This document shows, in pieces, positions 34,443 through 45,800 of a stretch of DNA of 64,000 nt. The notes under the pieces are model-generated. The model saw only the letters and a program-made list of their open reading frames with translations. It ran no database searches and had not been told where the DNA came from. The translations under genes were made by a program, and so were the position numbers. This stretch comes from Asterias rubens (lineage: Eukaryota; Echinodermata; Asteroidea; Forcipulatida; Asteriidae), in NCBI RefSeq assembly GCF_902459465.1, contig NC_047066.1, positions 17,425,047 through 17,489,046 on the forward strand, written 5' to 3'. Position 1 is the first letter of the stretch. Each line of letters starts with the position of its first letter.

Positions 34443-34826
34443 CAAAGGCAGTGGACACTTCTGGTAATTGTCAAAGACTAGTCTTCACTTGGTGTATCTC
34501 AACATTTTATGCATAAAATAACCTGTGAAAATTTGAGCTCAATCGGTCATCGAACTTGCGAGATATGAATGAAAGAAAAAAAACACCCTTGTCACACGAA
34601 GGTGTGTGCGTATAGATGGTTGATTTCGAGACCTCAAATTCTAAAACTGAGGTCTCGAAATCAAATTCGTGGAAAATTACTTCTTTCTCGAAAACTATGG
34701 CACTTCAGAGGGTGCCGTTTCTCACAATGTTTTATACCATCAACCTCTCCCTATTACTCGTCACCAAGAAAGGTTTTATGCGAATAATTATTTCGAGTAA
34801 TTACCAATAGTGTCCACTGTCTTTAA
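34443..34826. mobile_element. TTAA-type MITE, family 1, full-length copy
   Basis: Ends AAGGCAGTGGACACTTCTGG and CCAATAGTGTCCACTGTCTT are inverted, with TTAA at the right flank (TCAA at the left, probably mutated). A central palindrome reads TTTCGAGACCTCAAATTC / GAGGTCTCGAAATCAAAT. About 380 bp, non-coding; the ORFs here are incidental. Confidence 0.88.
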
Positions 34827-35082
34827 GGGGGATGTGCTAATCTGTCAACGATGAGCAATCAAGCTTTACGGAGTGGGGTCTGGAAAAAACATGCGTTAGA
34901 TGCTCTTTGTGGCAATCTTAGGCTTTTATGAGGGGGGTATGTGGGCATTTGATATAGTGTCCCCCGGCCCATCCCATCCTTCAGAAAGTGGTGTCATCCG
35001 TTTCCCCTAGTGTAAGTGATGCCCATAGCGGCACGCAGTGCAGTAGTTGAGCTGGTCAAAAAAATGGGGGGGGGGCGTATAT

Positions 35083-35345
35083 ATCGTTGCAATACCCGCT
35101 GCCAAAACTCAGGATTCGATCCTGCCGCTCTACCTGGCAATCTCGGTAGTCTAGTTGGTAATGAGACTCTGCTCTAGAAATGCAATGGTTGTGGGTCCGA
35201 ATCCCATCCGAATATGCCTGCCTGTGATATATTTGTTTTCACAGGATTCGGGAAAGTACCGAGTATATCATATAAAAATTAAAAAAACATCGGTGTATGG
35301 GTAAAAACCAAATTTAGATATTCCTTTAATCCCGATGCAAACATC
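35083..35345 (+). mobile_element. tRNA-derived SINE, copy B
   Basis: Same structure as copy A: GGCAATCTCGGTAGTCTAGT head, GTGGGTCCGAATCCCATC B box, CACAGGATTCGGGAAAGTAC, then a reduced tail ending GGTAAAAACCAAATTTAG. The 43-bp segment is partly deleted. Directly followed by copy C. Confidence 0.8.
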
Positions 35346-35352
35346 TATTATG

Positions 35353-35630
35353 ATCGTTTCGGTACTCGCTGCCAAAACTGCCAAAATTGCCTCTATGCAT
35401 GGAGGAATAGATTATTCCTCCATGCTCTATGATGTATAGTTGGTATCGCGATAGAGCAATACCTTAATTGCTATAGAATGGCAAGGGTCGTGGGTAGCAT
35501 GCCTGTAATATTTGTTCACATGACTCGGGAAAGTACCGAGTATTTTATTGCAAACACACATCGGTGTTTGGGTAAAAACCAAAATTAATATTCTTTGTCT
35601 CCGAAGCAAATAAATTAACATCTTTTTAAT
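35353..35630 (+). mobile_element. tRNA-derived SINE, copy C (rearranged head)
   Basis: Tail and body match copy A (CATGACTCGGGAAAGTACCG, CACACATCGGTGTTTGGGTA). The head is disrupted by a 20-bp hairpin (CATGGAGGAATAGATTATTC / CTCCATG near 35397-35424). Tandem with copy B. Confidence 0.75.
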
Positions 35631-35844
35631 TATTGCAACATCACAGCTTCGCTCGAGAGAGGGCGTCACACAGCCTGAATTTTTGACAGCCCATGTTGGA
35701 AAACTATGGGAAGCCATAATTAATGCAAATAAAAACAGCACTATACTGTAAATGTAACAATGTCCACAAAATATTTTAAAGTTGTGATGATTTTGTTGAA
35801 AACAGAACGAGTAATTATGGGAGGTATTTTATTTACCTGAAAGT

Positions 35845-36062
35845 TTGCGGAAAATATGGAATTTTGTTATAACATCTGTCCATACGATTGAGTGTTTTAC
35901 TAACATTCGGCCGACCATTTCAACCAATGCGGTTGTTTATCAACAAAAGAAAGGTTTTGAATGTGGGACTTTTGGGACGTTTGGTGGCAGCAGACTACTT
36001 CAGGTAATCTCGAACTCAGAGAAGTGTCTCGGCGGCATCCATGCGATCGCTGTATGGAAGGG
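35845..36062 (+). other. Possible MZT2 5' leader exon
   Basis: An open stretch ending at two possible donors (CTTCAG|GTAATC near 36003 and GGAAGG|GTAAGT near 36062), about 0.9 kb before the MZT2 ATG. A matching acceptor (TGTTGCAG) lies at about 36900. The open frame here (MRKIWNFVITSVHTIECF and onward) is not recognised as any family. Could be UTR, unrelated or not transcribed. Confidence 0.25.
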
Positions 36063-36931
36063 TAAGTGGTCAGACTTTACTCTACTCATGGAGCTCCATG
36101 CTCTACTACACTAGTAATTATTAAATGCAGTGTACATCAATGATTTGTCATCAATTTGTTTGTGTCTTGTTATACATTCTGTTTCCTCGTGTCTCCCAAC
36201 CTTTATTCACGAACGTAAGACTTCAACAGAACCAATTCACAAATTGAAATTCCTGGAGAATTTCTTTTTTCCCCCCATTTTCTTTTTGGCATTGCCATTC
36301 ATTGGCTTGACTTGAGCTTTGTTTCTTGATAAAAAAGGCATCCTAAGGTCTAAGGAAATTGTAATGTTCTACGGCTTTTCTACTGTACTGTCAGAGTCAG
36401 ACAGAGCATTTGAAGAGCACCAATCAATAAGACAATGACGACCAGAGCAGAGGGGGCATGGTCTGGATGGAGGCAATCACGTTTAGTAAAAGGCGTAACT
36501 AGTGTAGTGGGATAACGTCTGTATGGGGCCACCACTTTTTCATGGTAGCACCAAAGATTATAGAGCGCCGCAAGGTGCAAGGTAATATAGGAACTCGGGA
36601 TGGAATGTGAAATCCCACTGGACGCCATTTCGGCAAGTAACTCTTTTGATACAACTTTCAACAGTAGATCGGTGCAGATCAGTGCAGACAATGACCATTC
36701 GGTATTCCTATCCACTTGCTGAAATGGCGCACATGCGTGTTTCACGATCCAACAATAGATAAAGCTTCAGTTCGGCATCTTGCACCTTTCGGCGCTCTAT
36801 AATTTTGGTAGCACTAAAATTTTACAGTTTTCCATTGATTTAAAGAAAGAGCTATTGTACGCTAAACTACCATATCTATTTATTGATTGTTAATGTTGCA
36901 GCTTACTGGTTGGTGAAATACAGCGGTCACC

Positions 36932-37077
36932 ATGAGCACTATCAAAGTAACCCATGGTCAGTCTAACAAGTATGCCATACAGGGCAAGAGAGCCAAAGAT
37001 GCTCTATCAAAGGATGAGCAAGATTTATATGAACTCTGCAGTCTCTCTGGAGTGGACATCAGCCCAGCTGTATTTAG
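36932..37077 (+). CDS. MZT2: MZT2 coding exon 1
   Basis: Encodes MSTIKVTHGQSNKYAIQGKR and LSKDEQDLYELCSLSGVDIS to VF plus two bases of Arg. Donor GTATTT at 37078 is weak but supported by protein continuity. Confidence 0.88.
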
Positions 37078-38556
37078 GTATTTTGTTCTCTGTTTGTTTA
37101 CTAAAGACACTGGACACTATTGGTTATTATCAAAGACCAGGCTTCTCACTTTGTGTATATCAACATTGCATAAAATAACCAACCTGTGAAAACTTGATCT
37201 CAATTGGTCGTCAATTTGCAAGATAATAATGAAAGAAAAAACACCCTTGTCAAACAAAGTTGTGCTGTTAGATGCTTGATTTCGAGACCTCAAAATCTAA
37301 ATCGATGAGGTCTCGAAACCAAATTTGTGGAAAATTACTTCTTTTTCGAAACCTATGTTTCTTCAGAGGGAGCCATTTCTCACAGTGTTTTATACTACCA
37401 ACAGCTCCCCATTACCTGTTACCAAGAAAGGTTTTATGCTAATAACTATTTTGAGTATTTACAAATAGTGTCCACTGCGTAAAAAGCCATTTGACACTTT
37501 CGGAACAGAAAAAAAATTGTTCAGATTTACAAATAACTTACAGGGTTTACAGAAGGTAATGGTGAAAGACTTCTCTGGAAATACTATTCCATGAAATGCT
37601 TTACTTTTTATGAGAAAACATTAAAACAATATCATTATCAATGTTCGATATCGAGATTTACGGATTTATTCTATACACGTCATGACACGGCTAAATGTGC
37701 GGAAACAAGGCTGGGTTTTTCTGGTTATTTTCTCCCGACTCCGACGACTGATTGAGCCGAAGTTTTCACAGGCTTGTTAATTTTACATATAAGTTGTGAT
37801 ACACGAAGTGTGGGCCTTGGACAATACTGTTTACCAAAAGTGTCCAATGGCTTTAAATGCTACGCACAAAGAACAGCTATCGTCCAATGATTTGCCTCCT
37901 TTGACCCCAGTGAGATGTGACATGCAAGGGGTCTATTAGAAGGCGTTTTGAATGATAAAGCTGTCTTGATGAATCATCACACACTTTTAATGCTCATACA
38001 TGATATAGTTGGCAGGTAGAGAAAGGGGTGTTGACCCCCTGCTTTGTGGCAAAGTGGCTGCAGATCATGCAGCATCCTTACAAACAATGCTACGGAGTAA
38101 CATGCATGTAAATGGATCTCATAATTAAAAATGGGTGTAGCTCCCATAACAATAACTGATGGTGAGAGCCCTGTTTTATCGAAAAGTGTATATAAGAACA
38201 AAAAACAAGCAATACTTGCACAGTCTTTACAAAAGACTAAATACATTAAAGATATGGTTTGCTACCTGTATGATTTATTTGCCCATAGGATTATCTTTGA
38301 CTTGCTGAAGATGAATGTTTCACCAGTAGCAATAGTACAGATGCTCAAGTCAATGGTACACAGGAGCAACAAGACTTCCAGCTCCCAATCAGCATTTGGA
38401 TCTATCAGTACCACAGATGCCTCCAGGATTAGTGGCAGCAGTGGGATATCCACTAATACCTCACGATCCATGGATACTGCAAGGTCACAGTCTGGTAGAA
38501 CATCAATTAAGACATCACGGACAAAACCAATTAGCAAGACCTCTCAACGGACATGA
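36932..38556 (+). CDS. MZT2: Mitotic-spindle organizing protein 2 (MOZART2), 137 aa
   Basis: Small subunit of the gamma-tubulin ring complex, which pairs with GCP2 N-terminal helices and helps recruit the complex to centrosomes. Two coding exons, 36932-37077 and 38289-38556; the AG|G split Arg codon is restored by splicing. Residues 20-75 match MZT2: LSKDEQDLYELCSLSGVDIS, PAVFRIIFDLLKMNVSPVAI, then VQMLKSM. The rest (about 80-137) is a Ser/Thr/Arg-rich low-complexity tail, as in human MZT2 (about 158 aa). Start chosen at the only upstream ATG in frame. An AATAAA at 38905 gives a 3'UTR of about 350 nt. Confidence 0.9.
37097..37480. mobile_element. TTAA-type MITE, family 1, in the MZT2 intron
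   Basis: Starts AAAGACACTGGACACTATTG, has the internal palindrome GATTTCGAGACCTC / GAGGTCTCGAAACCAAAT, and ends AATAGTGTCCACTGCG. Begins 20 bp after the exon 1 donor, so the MITE makes up the 5' part of the intron. Confidence 0.85.
37481..37858. mobile_element. TTAA-type MITE, family 2, full-length
   Basis: Left AAAAGCCATTTGACACTTTC, right AAGTGTCCAATGGCTTTAA (TTAA intact at right). Immediately follows the family 1 copy with no spacer. Used as the reference for family 2. Confidence 0.85.
38289..38556 (+). CDS. MZT2: MZT2 coding exon 2
   Basis: Starts after CCCATAG and encodes IIFDLLKMNVSPVAIVQMLK, then the Ser/Thr-rich tail (TDASRISGSSGISTNTSRSM and onward) to the TGA ending at 38556. Confidence 0.92.
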
Positions 38557-38904
38557 ATAGAGGATAGTGACTAAATTTGTACAAACTCAAAACAGCATGT
38601 ATAGATGTTTAGTCTTTGCAGCAAAATCAGCCTCAGTCAACTACTGTGGTACCTGTGTGATTAAGTTGTACACAAATCACAGTAACAAAATTAAAAATGC
38701 CCTTTGATTGTGTTTTTACAGCGTCTGATGACACTGCCGGAGTTAGTTTTAGGTCATAAACAATAAGCGCCTGATGATGATAGTTGAAGCTCAGGCGAGC
38801 ATCATCTTGAGAAGTCAGTCGGCGACTGTTCTGTCTAAATGCAAGTTTGACACGAAGATGGCTTGAAATGCATACTGCGTAGTAACACACAGCATATCTG
38901 ACTT

Positions 38905-38910
38905 AATAAA
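38905..38910 (+). terminator. Polyadenylation signal AATAAA for MZT2
   Basis: AATAAA in ACTTAATAAAATGTATTTAT, 349 nt after the MZT2 stop, with a T/G-rich stretch shortly downstream. Confidence 0.5.
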
Positions 38911-39254
38911 ATGTATTTATCAAGATTTATTGGGGGCGTTAATAGTCAGTTAAACTACACCAGTATCTTAATTCGGGGAAAACCTGATTGGGACAAAGAA
39001 TTTAAGAGTTTGACTGTTGTTTTCTTTTCTGTCTGGTAGTAGATGGGACACTTAATTGCTCAGAAATCATTTTTAATGAGTTTCTATGCTGTTATTCATT
39101 ATTGGAAGAGGACCAAAGATTGTACCAGGAGCTTGTGTAATTTTTGAGGTGTTTCATATGCACAAAGGTTTCATATGCACAGATGTTGTTTGTCAGTGTT
39201 CTTTAAATGTAAATTTCAAAATAAGTAAACAAATTCCCAATACAGATTGGAAAA

Positions 39255-39314
39255 TTTGTATCTTTCAATGTATTTTGATGCACTTTGTATCTTTCAATGT
39301 ATTTTGATGCACTC
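39255..39314. repeat. 29-bp tandem duplication
   Basis: TTTGTATCTTTCAATGTATT followed by TTGATGCAC occurs twice in a row. Confidence 0.9.
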
Positions 39315-39623
39315 GTGCATCATTGATACTGAATTTAAATTGCTATTAATAACTACAAACCAAATGTAAATTATATATAGATGTAAAATCATTAGTGTAA
39401 AACTCCATCGTCTTCCCTTTCCCAGCACTCCCCAATAGATTGTCTACAGTATTGTTAAACCTACTTTACATCTTTACATGTATGGCGTAAGGGAACCAGC
39501 TTTGAGGATCTTATTGCCGGCCCTTGTCTGCATATCTTCTTTCAAAAATTGGCATGCCAGTCTTAAAACATGGCAAAGGGGCTACGTAAGTGACTCGTTG
39601 TTTTTCCTGGCCAATTGCAGCAA

Positions 39624-39830
39624 TAATCCATTCAATTTCATCAACTTGCATTCAAATTCACACCTCTTCCCCTTAATCCCCTAATCCACGCAAACTAGGG
39701 TTTCTACTTTAGTTAGTAATCCATTCAATTTCATCAACTTGCATTGAAATTCACACCTCTTCCCCTTAATCCCCTAATCCACGCAAACTAGGGTTTCTAC
39801 TTTAGTTAGTAATGCATTCAATTTCATTTT
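39624..39830. repeat. 93-bp tandem repeat, 2.2 copies
   Basis: TAATCCATTCAATTTCATCA starts at 39624 and 39717, and a third partial unit starts at 39810 (TAATGCATTCAATTTCAT). The unit ends CTAGGGTTTCTACTTTAG. Confidence 0.95.
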
Positions 39831-40556
39831 CGCATGGACATGATTTCATGTTTCTCATTCAGATTTGTTTCAGTCACTCTATTTCATTAATAGGCATTCA
39901 AAACTACACTAACATGTGAAGTTGAATTTCTACTACCTTTTGCAGTTGATGAAATTGAATGGTTGAACAGCTTTTGCTGCTGACTTACATGAAATTGAAC
40001 GAGTCTTGTGGATTATGAAATTGAATGTTCTTATTTGACCAGTGAATGCCAAATTGGTGAAGCTGAATTACTCCTTTTGACGGTTGAATGCTGATTCAAA
40101 AGAGCATTTAACCCTTAAATGAAATGTTAAAATTGACAGATTTTTGTTGAAATTGGCCGGGGAAACCTACACAACAACTTTTGTTATTGCTAGTACCATG
40201 TCCACGTTTTCAGAGACTTACTGATGTAACATTGTTACTGTGAAACTATTTGAAAACATTACCCCGAACAGTCCAATCAAGGCTCACAGATTAAAAAATA
40301 CTCATTGCACAAGCTTGGTCAGTTTTAAAAAGTGTCTGTTGTTTTTATTTTATAAAGTCTTATAAGAAACAAATATTAACAAACCCTTCTGTTAACTCCA
40401 TCTAAACATCTGTTGAGCATTGAGCTAGCTAATTAGAAGAATGTGAACATAATCATGCTAAACATTATCAACAAATCAATTTTGTTGATCCTTCCAAAAT
40501 GACTATGAAGAGGAGGGAGGTTTAGATAATCCTTATAATGAATACATGTATCTGTT

Positions 40557-41493
40557 TAAAGGCAGTGGACACTATTGGTAATTACTCAAAATAATGATTA
40601 CCATAAAACCTTACTTGGTGACAAGTAATGGGGAGAGAATGATAGTATAAAACATTGTGAGAAACGGCTCCCTCTGAAGTGATGTAGTTTTTGAGAAAGA
40701 ATTAATATGGCAGCATGCTGTTTTTCGTTGGTATGGTGCCCCGACCACAAAGGCAGCGTTAGTCAATAACAAAAGAGCCCGTCCATACCATGGGATGAAT
40801 GAGCTGATCCTCATTCAGCCCATAGTTTCGACAGGCACTTTTACCATACCAACGAAAAAACAGCTTGCTGCCATATTCATCGATGATGTCATCGTCCGCC
40901 AATCACCCGTGCAAGAAAACCACGCTGTCTTATACTTGATTTTTTCGTAATGGGAGTTTTGGATTAACGGTGGAAATCGCTGTAACCTGACTGGACTAGG
41001 TACGATCCGGTCTCGCTTTTAACATTTCCAGCTAGAATATGAAATAATCTATCCATACATACTAATTGGGGACTGTTGCCGACATTCATAACAGGAAAAT
41101 TTGCCGTGTTTTTGTGATTTGATTTCTATGTTTTTGAAGCAATTTTTATGTACAAATTTCTCTTTTTCAAATTTGAGTTGTACCGATTTTTTTTATACAT
41201 AACAACAGATATGCTCTTCGTTTTAATTTACTGGTACCTTATTTTCATTGAGACTTTTCAGAAAAGGCTGAAAATTACCGAATTCCAGAAGCCCTTTTGA
41301 CCAATTAATATTCACACAGAGGTCACGCACAAAAAACGATGCATAATCTGCAGACAAATCAAAAAGGAAATTAGTGACGTGCGGGTAGACTGTTATGCAT
41401 ATGTTGAGATACACCAAGTGATGCATATGTTGAGATTCACCAAGTGAGAAGACTGGTCGTTGACAATTACCAATAGTGTCCAGTGTCTTTAAT
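40557..41493. mobile_element. TTAA-type MITE, family 1, split by a foldback insertion
   Basis: Left part 40557-40700 (TTAAAGGCAGTGGACACTAT, then ACATTGTGAGAAACGGCTCC) and right part about 41420-41493 (CCAATAGTGTCCAGTGTCTTTAA), both with TTAA flanks. The middle is foreign DNA beginning with a foldback at 40705-40878. A 26-bp GCATATGTTGAGATACACCA duplication lies at 41396-41445. Confidence 0.75.
40705..40878. repeat. Foldback element, about 34-bp arms
   Basis: ATATGGCAGCATGCTGTTTT and TCGTTGGTATGGT pair with ACCATACCAACGAAAAAACA and GCTTGCTGCCATAT. A smaller palindrome sits in the loop (TGAATGAGCTGATCCTCATTCA). Confidence 0.8.
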
Positions 41494-42179
41494 TTTCTGA
41501 TACGGGCAAAATGATTAACTAAACAGGAATCATCAATCCTCTTGAACAGGAAGAGTTTGAATCTTGGGGTTCTAGATGAGAGAGTTGATTGGTGGTTGTT
41601 TGTACATGTAGTCGCAAACAGTTGAGAATTACTTCACTGAAATGAGCAGGGAATACACCCACAGGCAATACAGTCTTAGACGGAAACAAATACTTATAAA
41701 CCGATTCACTTGTTCCATGTGGATAATACATGTTTAGGTAATGATGTTCATAATGATGCTACTACACTTGTTGTTTGAGCGTATGCCCCTGACAGGGTTT
41801 GCATCAGTTAAAACAACTTATAAACATCCATTCAATAAATTCTTTTCTCATCTTGACCAACAGATAAATGGTATCGTCTTAAACCACTTGACAACGGAAG
41901 ACATCTTTATTTTGCATGATTTTTCCAAACAAATGATTTAGAACAGTTTAGGAACATCCTATTGTGGTTGCGGTCTGATGACTGGTTGATGCCTTAACAT
42001 TCCATTGTGAAGCAATGTGCATGAATGTTGCACATGGTGTCCAACACTTCGTCCGGATAAGGGCAAAACAATTCATGCTCAAAATCTTTTCCGCGTAATG
42101 CCCATTTTCAGAGCTTCATCCTTTTGTTGTACGAATAAGGAGCAAGATCATTATAGAATGCAAATAATTTTTGTGTTGA

Positions 42180-42260
42180 ACAAAGACAAGCTTACTAGAG
42201 TGGGACTTGAACCTGCGTCCTTGGGTGCTTTACCAACTGAGTTTATTAGCCCCACAAAGG
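42180..42260 (-). mobile_element. tRNA-like SINE head fragment
   Basis: On the minus strand GGGGCTAATAAACTCAGTTG then GTAAAGCACCC (A box) and GCAGGTTCAAGTCCCACTCT (B box). It lacks a good acceptor-stem match, so probably a SINE head and not a functional tRNA. Confidence 0.5.
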
Positions 42261-42609
42261 TGGTCTCTCTACTTGTTCAAGCGTTGTTCAGGGTTAGCCA
42301 GTCTAGGCATACAACCTGAAACTGTTGTGTATCTTTATAAAAGCAATGAATATTGTAATATTTGACAGTATCTTGCAATGACATTGATACGATAGCAAAC
42401 CTACTATAGCAAATGACTAGCAAGAGTGCCCACATAGCTACATGTGTGGGTCTTAAACAGTGGGCTTTCACTTAGACTTTCCAGACTTTGGGGTTCTTAA
42501 TCACAGGTGTCATTGGTCAATTCATTGAAGGTTAGTTTAATAGATCAAACTTCTGACTCTATTCACTTTATCAAGTTGAAGGTCTGGTAATGTCCATTTC
42601 ATATCTTGG

Positions 42610-42823
42610 TTACAAGTCCATATCATCGTCTGTAGAATCAAAAAGTTGTGTGATAGTGCTTGATGGACTAATAATACTCTGCATGTCCTCCTGCATGCCA
42701 GCAGTTCGGTCAGGTAACACACTGGATGATTGCTGTACATCATCTGGCTTTGTTAACGATATAATGTTGTCTATGTATGCCGATGGTGGTTTCCACAGGA
42801 CGAGTTGTGTACAGTTACTGGAC
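42610..42823 (-). CDS. CCDC117/HCFC1R1-like terminal exon
   Basis: Encodes MSSNCTQLVLWKPPSAYIDN to STDDDMDL and TAA. Acceptor TTGTTTAG. LVLWKP and the short acidic end are the best family evidence. Confidence 0.8.
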
Positions 42824-45800
42824 CTAAACAAAGGGAAAAAGGGTTTAAACACTTGTATTTTAACATGCACTTTATTGTTTCAGAGTAGACCATGGCAGGT
42901 ATACTGCTCAAACATCTGGTGGTACAAAACAACCTTGTTGATGAAACATGGAAAATGGAATATTGGCAATGCTGAAAACACATTTACAAAATGACCTGTA
43001 ATCTTGACTAATTAGCAACGCTGTTACAATTACAAAAACAGCACTAACGAGGGGCGAGGTATATGTTGACACCTAGCAGGCATATACTATATAGAGACAA
43101 AATCATTCAGGGGAGGGGAGTTGGGGACTAGGTCATGTCAATTGCAACTCCATGCACCACGTAATAGAAGTTAAATTTGCATCGGGGATCAGAATATTAT
43201 AAACCCAAAACTAATATTCCCTGCACCACCTTGTGAGTGAGTTGAAAGTGTACTTACATTGATTTGATAATTGAATCTGGCAGAGGTCCCTTCTTTTGGC
43301 TTAATGCTGTCTTTAGTTCAGGGCTGACTTCAATGCGTTTATAAACATTATCTCCTGACTCCTTGCATTCTGAATCAGACTCAATATCAGACTCTGAATC
43401 GGATAATCTGCCAGGAAGACCACAATGAAGTAATGATATTCAACATTGAATGAATCACATTTCAATCAGAGACAAACTTGGTAGTCAGAGCAGTGTCTGT
43501 AGTTTGGACACCTTGTTTTAATATTCAGTTACAGGTGGATGAAAGTGATGGGAAGGAATAATTTTGATGTTATTTTAAATTTCCTGGTGATTTGTAGACC
43601 TTATTTCCACATCCCAAGTGTTATGTTGAGATGAATGTAGCGCAGGCCTTGAAGTCAATTCAAGTACTATTGTTTCAATGCTGTAATTTGGAAACTAACA
43701 ACTTTATGTAAATACCATCCATGAAGAGACAGTCTTATAAAGGGCCTCCTATGAATTAAATGTTTATTTGTATTGGAGCTCCCAAAAGAATATAACACCA
43801 ACAGCACAAGCAAAGGGCATCCATGGCAAGTCCACTGGTTAATTCAGGACCTGCATGATGCCAGAACACTCAAAGATAGTGGTCACTGGTGTACAAAATA
43901 TGGCAACAAATCAGAAGCCATGTTCATGAGTGTACAGTTGAGAGCCCAATTTCATGCCTCCGCTTTGATCCGAATTCTTCGCTTAATACATGTATCACCA
44001 TTCCCAGCCTACTATGCAAGCGCCACATTTCGGTGCTAGCTATGTAGACGAAGTATGCCTTACATAACCTATGAAATAAGCTTGACGTAAGCAGAGCCCT
44101 GAAATTGGGCCCTGTATTGTAAACAATTAAAATAACACACTATCTTTGTGTACTATAATTGTGTACACTAGCTTTGCTATTTATAAACCTTTAAAAGAAT
44201 TTGAATTACATACATTAAAAAACACAAACAATTGAAAATGTTTGTAAAATGTTGATAACAACTTAGGCAGTGTAACCAGACAGTAAGTCTTTAGACTGTA
44301 TTAATATTCAAGATCCCCTGAGAATGGGACCAATCTGAAATCACAACAATAGCCAAGTAATACCTGCTTTCAATTTCTGCAAAGTGTCTGTTAGCATCTT
44401 TGGTTGCCATCTTCCATCGTTTCTCTAGAGTAGACATCTTATTGTCACCAGTAATCCTCAAGTTACTCATGCTGGCAGCCATTTTGTCTTCACTGATGAA
44501 CTGTTTGGATGGAGGTAGTTCATCATAGCTGTTGGATTTATTCAAGATGACGCATCAATCATATCAGACAGGTTTGATAAATGCAGAGTTGAACTTTTCT
44601 TTAGACTCGTAATTGGTTTTGATTGCTACGAAAAACACATGTTGCACTTTCTTTGACTCAAGTTTACTCTTATTAACTTAAGAGGTCTTTAAGGGTGTGC
44701 GCTGTAATCAAAATTATGGCTTTAAAATATTTATTGACAAGTAGTCAAAAGAAAGTTTGAGAGCATACAAGTAAATCATTTCCATATAGAATGTGCAACT
44801 AAACACATCAGCAAAAGTAAGTTCCCCCCTCAACAATTCACCTAACCTCGTAAGGTAAAACATTTTACCAATAAAACTAAGAAATAATTCTATGAAATGT
44901 TTCCTAAGTGTTGTTCGAAAATGAAAGATGTGCATGAATTAATGGCTGAATGAGCTCAAATGGAAGACATAAACTGCCCTCCTCAAAAGTCACAAAGGTT
45001 GCGTTGTGTTGTTCACCGATGAACTGCGTCACATTGATGGCCGGAGACGGGTGAGGCGGAGAGCAACATGCAGAGTGCTGTGTTCAAGCAGTTACAACCT
45101 ATGGTGGTTGGAGTGTAATTGTGTGGGGTGGTATAAGCCTTACCAGGAAAACACCGCTTGTGCAGATTGCTGGCAACCTGACAGCGGAACGATATGTTGA
45201 CGAAGTGCTGCGTCCACATGTTGCACCACTTGCTGCAGCCCATGGTGGAGCATTTGTGTACATGGATGACATTACTGCCCGACCACACAGAGGGAGAGTA
45301 GCTACTGCATTCCTGGCTGGTGAAGGCATCGACAGAATGGTGTGGCCAGCAAGCTTGCCTGACCTCAATCCCATCCCTGTGGGACTAGCTGAAGCGATCT
45401 GCATATCCCCACATGAGCGCCAACAGCAACCTGGTTCATCTGTCCATCTTCTGCAAGTTCAGTGGAATGCCATGCCACAGCAGCGTGTCACCATACTGAT
45501 CAACACCATGACGGTGCCAGGCGGTCATTGACAGGCGTGGTGGATACACGCGTTACCGGCATGCAGATTTGATAAACCTTTGTGACTTTTGAGAAGGGCA
45601 GTTTTTGTCTTCCATTTGAGCTCATTCAGCCATGAATTCATGCACATCTTTCGTTTTCAAACAACACTTAGGAAACATGTCATAGAATTTTTTCTTAATT
45701 AGTTGTATTGGTAAAATGTTTTACCGTACGATGTTATTACGAACTGTTGAGAGGGGAGGGACTTACTTTTGTTGATGTGTTTAAATGGTCCTGGTAATGT

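Larger units (their letters stand above)
38911..40555. other. Intergenic, no gene recognised
   Basis: Between MZT2 and a nested MITE. Apart from the 29-bp and 93-bp tandem repeats, the region from 39.8 to 40.1 kb has repeated GAAATTGAATG / GTTGAATG words but no ORF with family features. Confidence 0.5.

Noticed and set aside
35845-36114. An 89-codon ORF as a protein gene
   Set aside because: No family recognised and no splice-supported extension; kept only as a possible leader exon.
45013-45404. Antisense ORFs at 45013-45288 and 45099-45404
   Set aside because: Shadows of the Tc1 transposase on the other strand; no domains.
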